A DNA stretch of 7,336 nt, taken from an uncultured Streptococcus sp. Its GTDB lineage: Bacteria; Bacillota; Bacilli; Lactobacillales; Streptococcaceae. Shown here one piece after another: positions 6,902 through 7,336 of the stretch. Where the stretch lies: NCBI GenBank assembly GCA_905373305.1, contig CAJPSM010000063.1, positions 1 through 7,336 on the forward strand, given 5' to 3'. Below the pieces are notes generated by a model, which did no database searches, was not told the origin of the DNA, and saw only the letters and a list, made by a program, of their open reading frames with translations. A program made the position numbers and the translations under genes. Positions within the stretch are counted from its first letter, which is position 1; the number at the start of each line of letters is the position of its first letter.

Positions 6902-6932
6902 AAAAAGCGAGTTAGGTACCCCCCAACTCGCC
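6902..6932 (-). terminator. Terminator-like hairpin between ilvC and ilvA
   Basis: On the minus strand GCGAGTT (6931-6925) pairs with AACTCGC (6913-6907), with possible inner GG-CC pairs in the 11-base G-rich loop, followed by five Ts (6906-6902). The stem ends 22 bases past the ilvC stop at the 5' side and the T-run ends about 16 bases before the ilvA ribosome binding site. It could end the ilvC transcript or act as a partial terminator that lowers ilvA expression. Confidence 0.75.
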
Positions 6933-6952
6933 TTCTGTTTTTATTCTAAGAA

Positions 6953-7336
<384 letters not shown>

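Noticed and set aside
6943..6948. TAGAAT on the minus strand after ilvC as a -10 for ilvA, which would make the hairpin at 6902-6932 a leader attenuator.
   Set aside because: There is no recognisable -35 at 16-18 bp and no extended TG motif, and the element sits directly at the ilvC stop.

Overview
The window looks like chromosomal DNA from a low-GC Gram-positive coccus, almost certainly a Streptococcus of the mitis/pneumoniae group. The reasons are AT-rich spacers, AGGAGG-type ribosome binding sites, TTGNNN/TATAAT promoters (several with an extended TGN before the -10), a fused binding-protein/permease amino-acid transporter, and an ilvC-ilvA neighbourhood that matches my memory of the pneumococcal ilv region. 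No search was run, so the species is an inference.

Layout. Positions 1-1805 (minus) are a large DUF2207-type secreted/membrane protein. It starts at a GTG and runs off the left edge just before its expected C-terminal tail. Positions 1806-1937 are a compact divergent promoter region with a short inverted repeat between the two promoters. Positions 1938-4240 (plus) are a two-gene polar amino-acid ABC importer, probably for glutamine or glutamate: a binding-protein/permease fusion followed by its ATPase with a one-base TAATG overlap. Two hairpin terminators in convergent orientation follow at 4249-4322. Positions 4334-4549 (minus) are a 71-residue protein resembling a minimal Cro/C1 helix-turn-helix. 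Positions 4650-5546 (minus) are an SPFH (stomatin/prohibitin) membrane protein that resembles the plant HIR subfamily, with its own strong promoter containing an 11-bp tandem duplication. Positions 5624-6874 (minus) are ilvA, threonine dehydratase. Positions 6953-7336 (minus) are the C-terminal third of ilvC, separated from ilvA by a terminator-like hairpin.

How the genes work together. IlvA makes 2-oxobutyrate, the isoleucine-specific input to the acetohydroxyacid pathway, and IlvC catalyses a later step shared by isoleucine and valine synthesis. The right end is therefore the tail of a branched-chain amino-acid biosynthesis cluster. The ABC importer also serves amino-acid supply but is transcribed separately. 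The SPFH, small HTH-like and DUF2207 proteins have no established link to these pathways.

I see no mobile element, CRISPR array, RNA gene, BOX/RUP-like repeat or broken gene. This is mainly an ordinary core-genome region. The least explained items are the HIR-like SPFH protein with its duplicated -10, the small HTH-like protein, and the inverted repeat between the divergent promoters.
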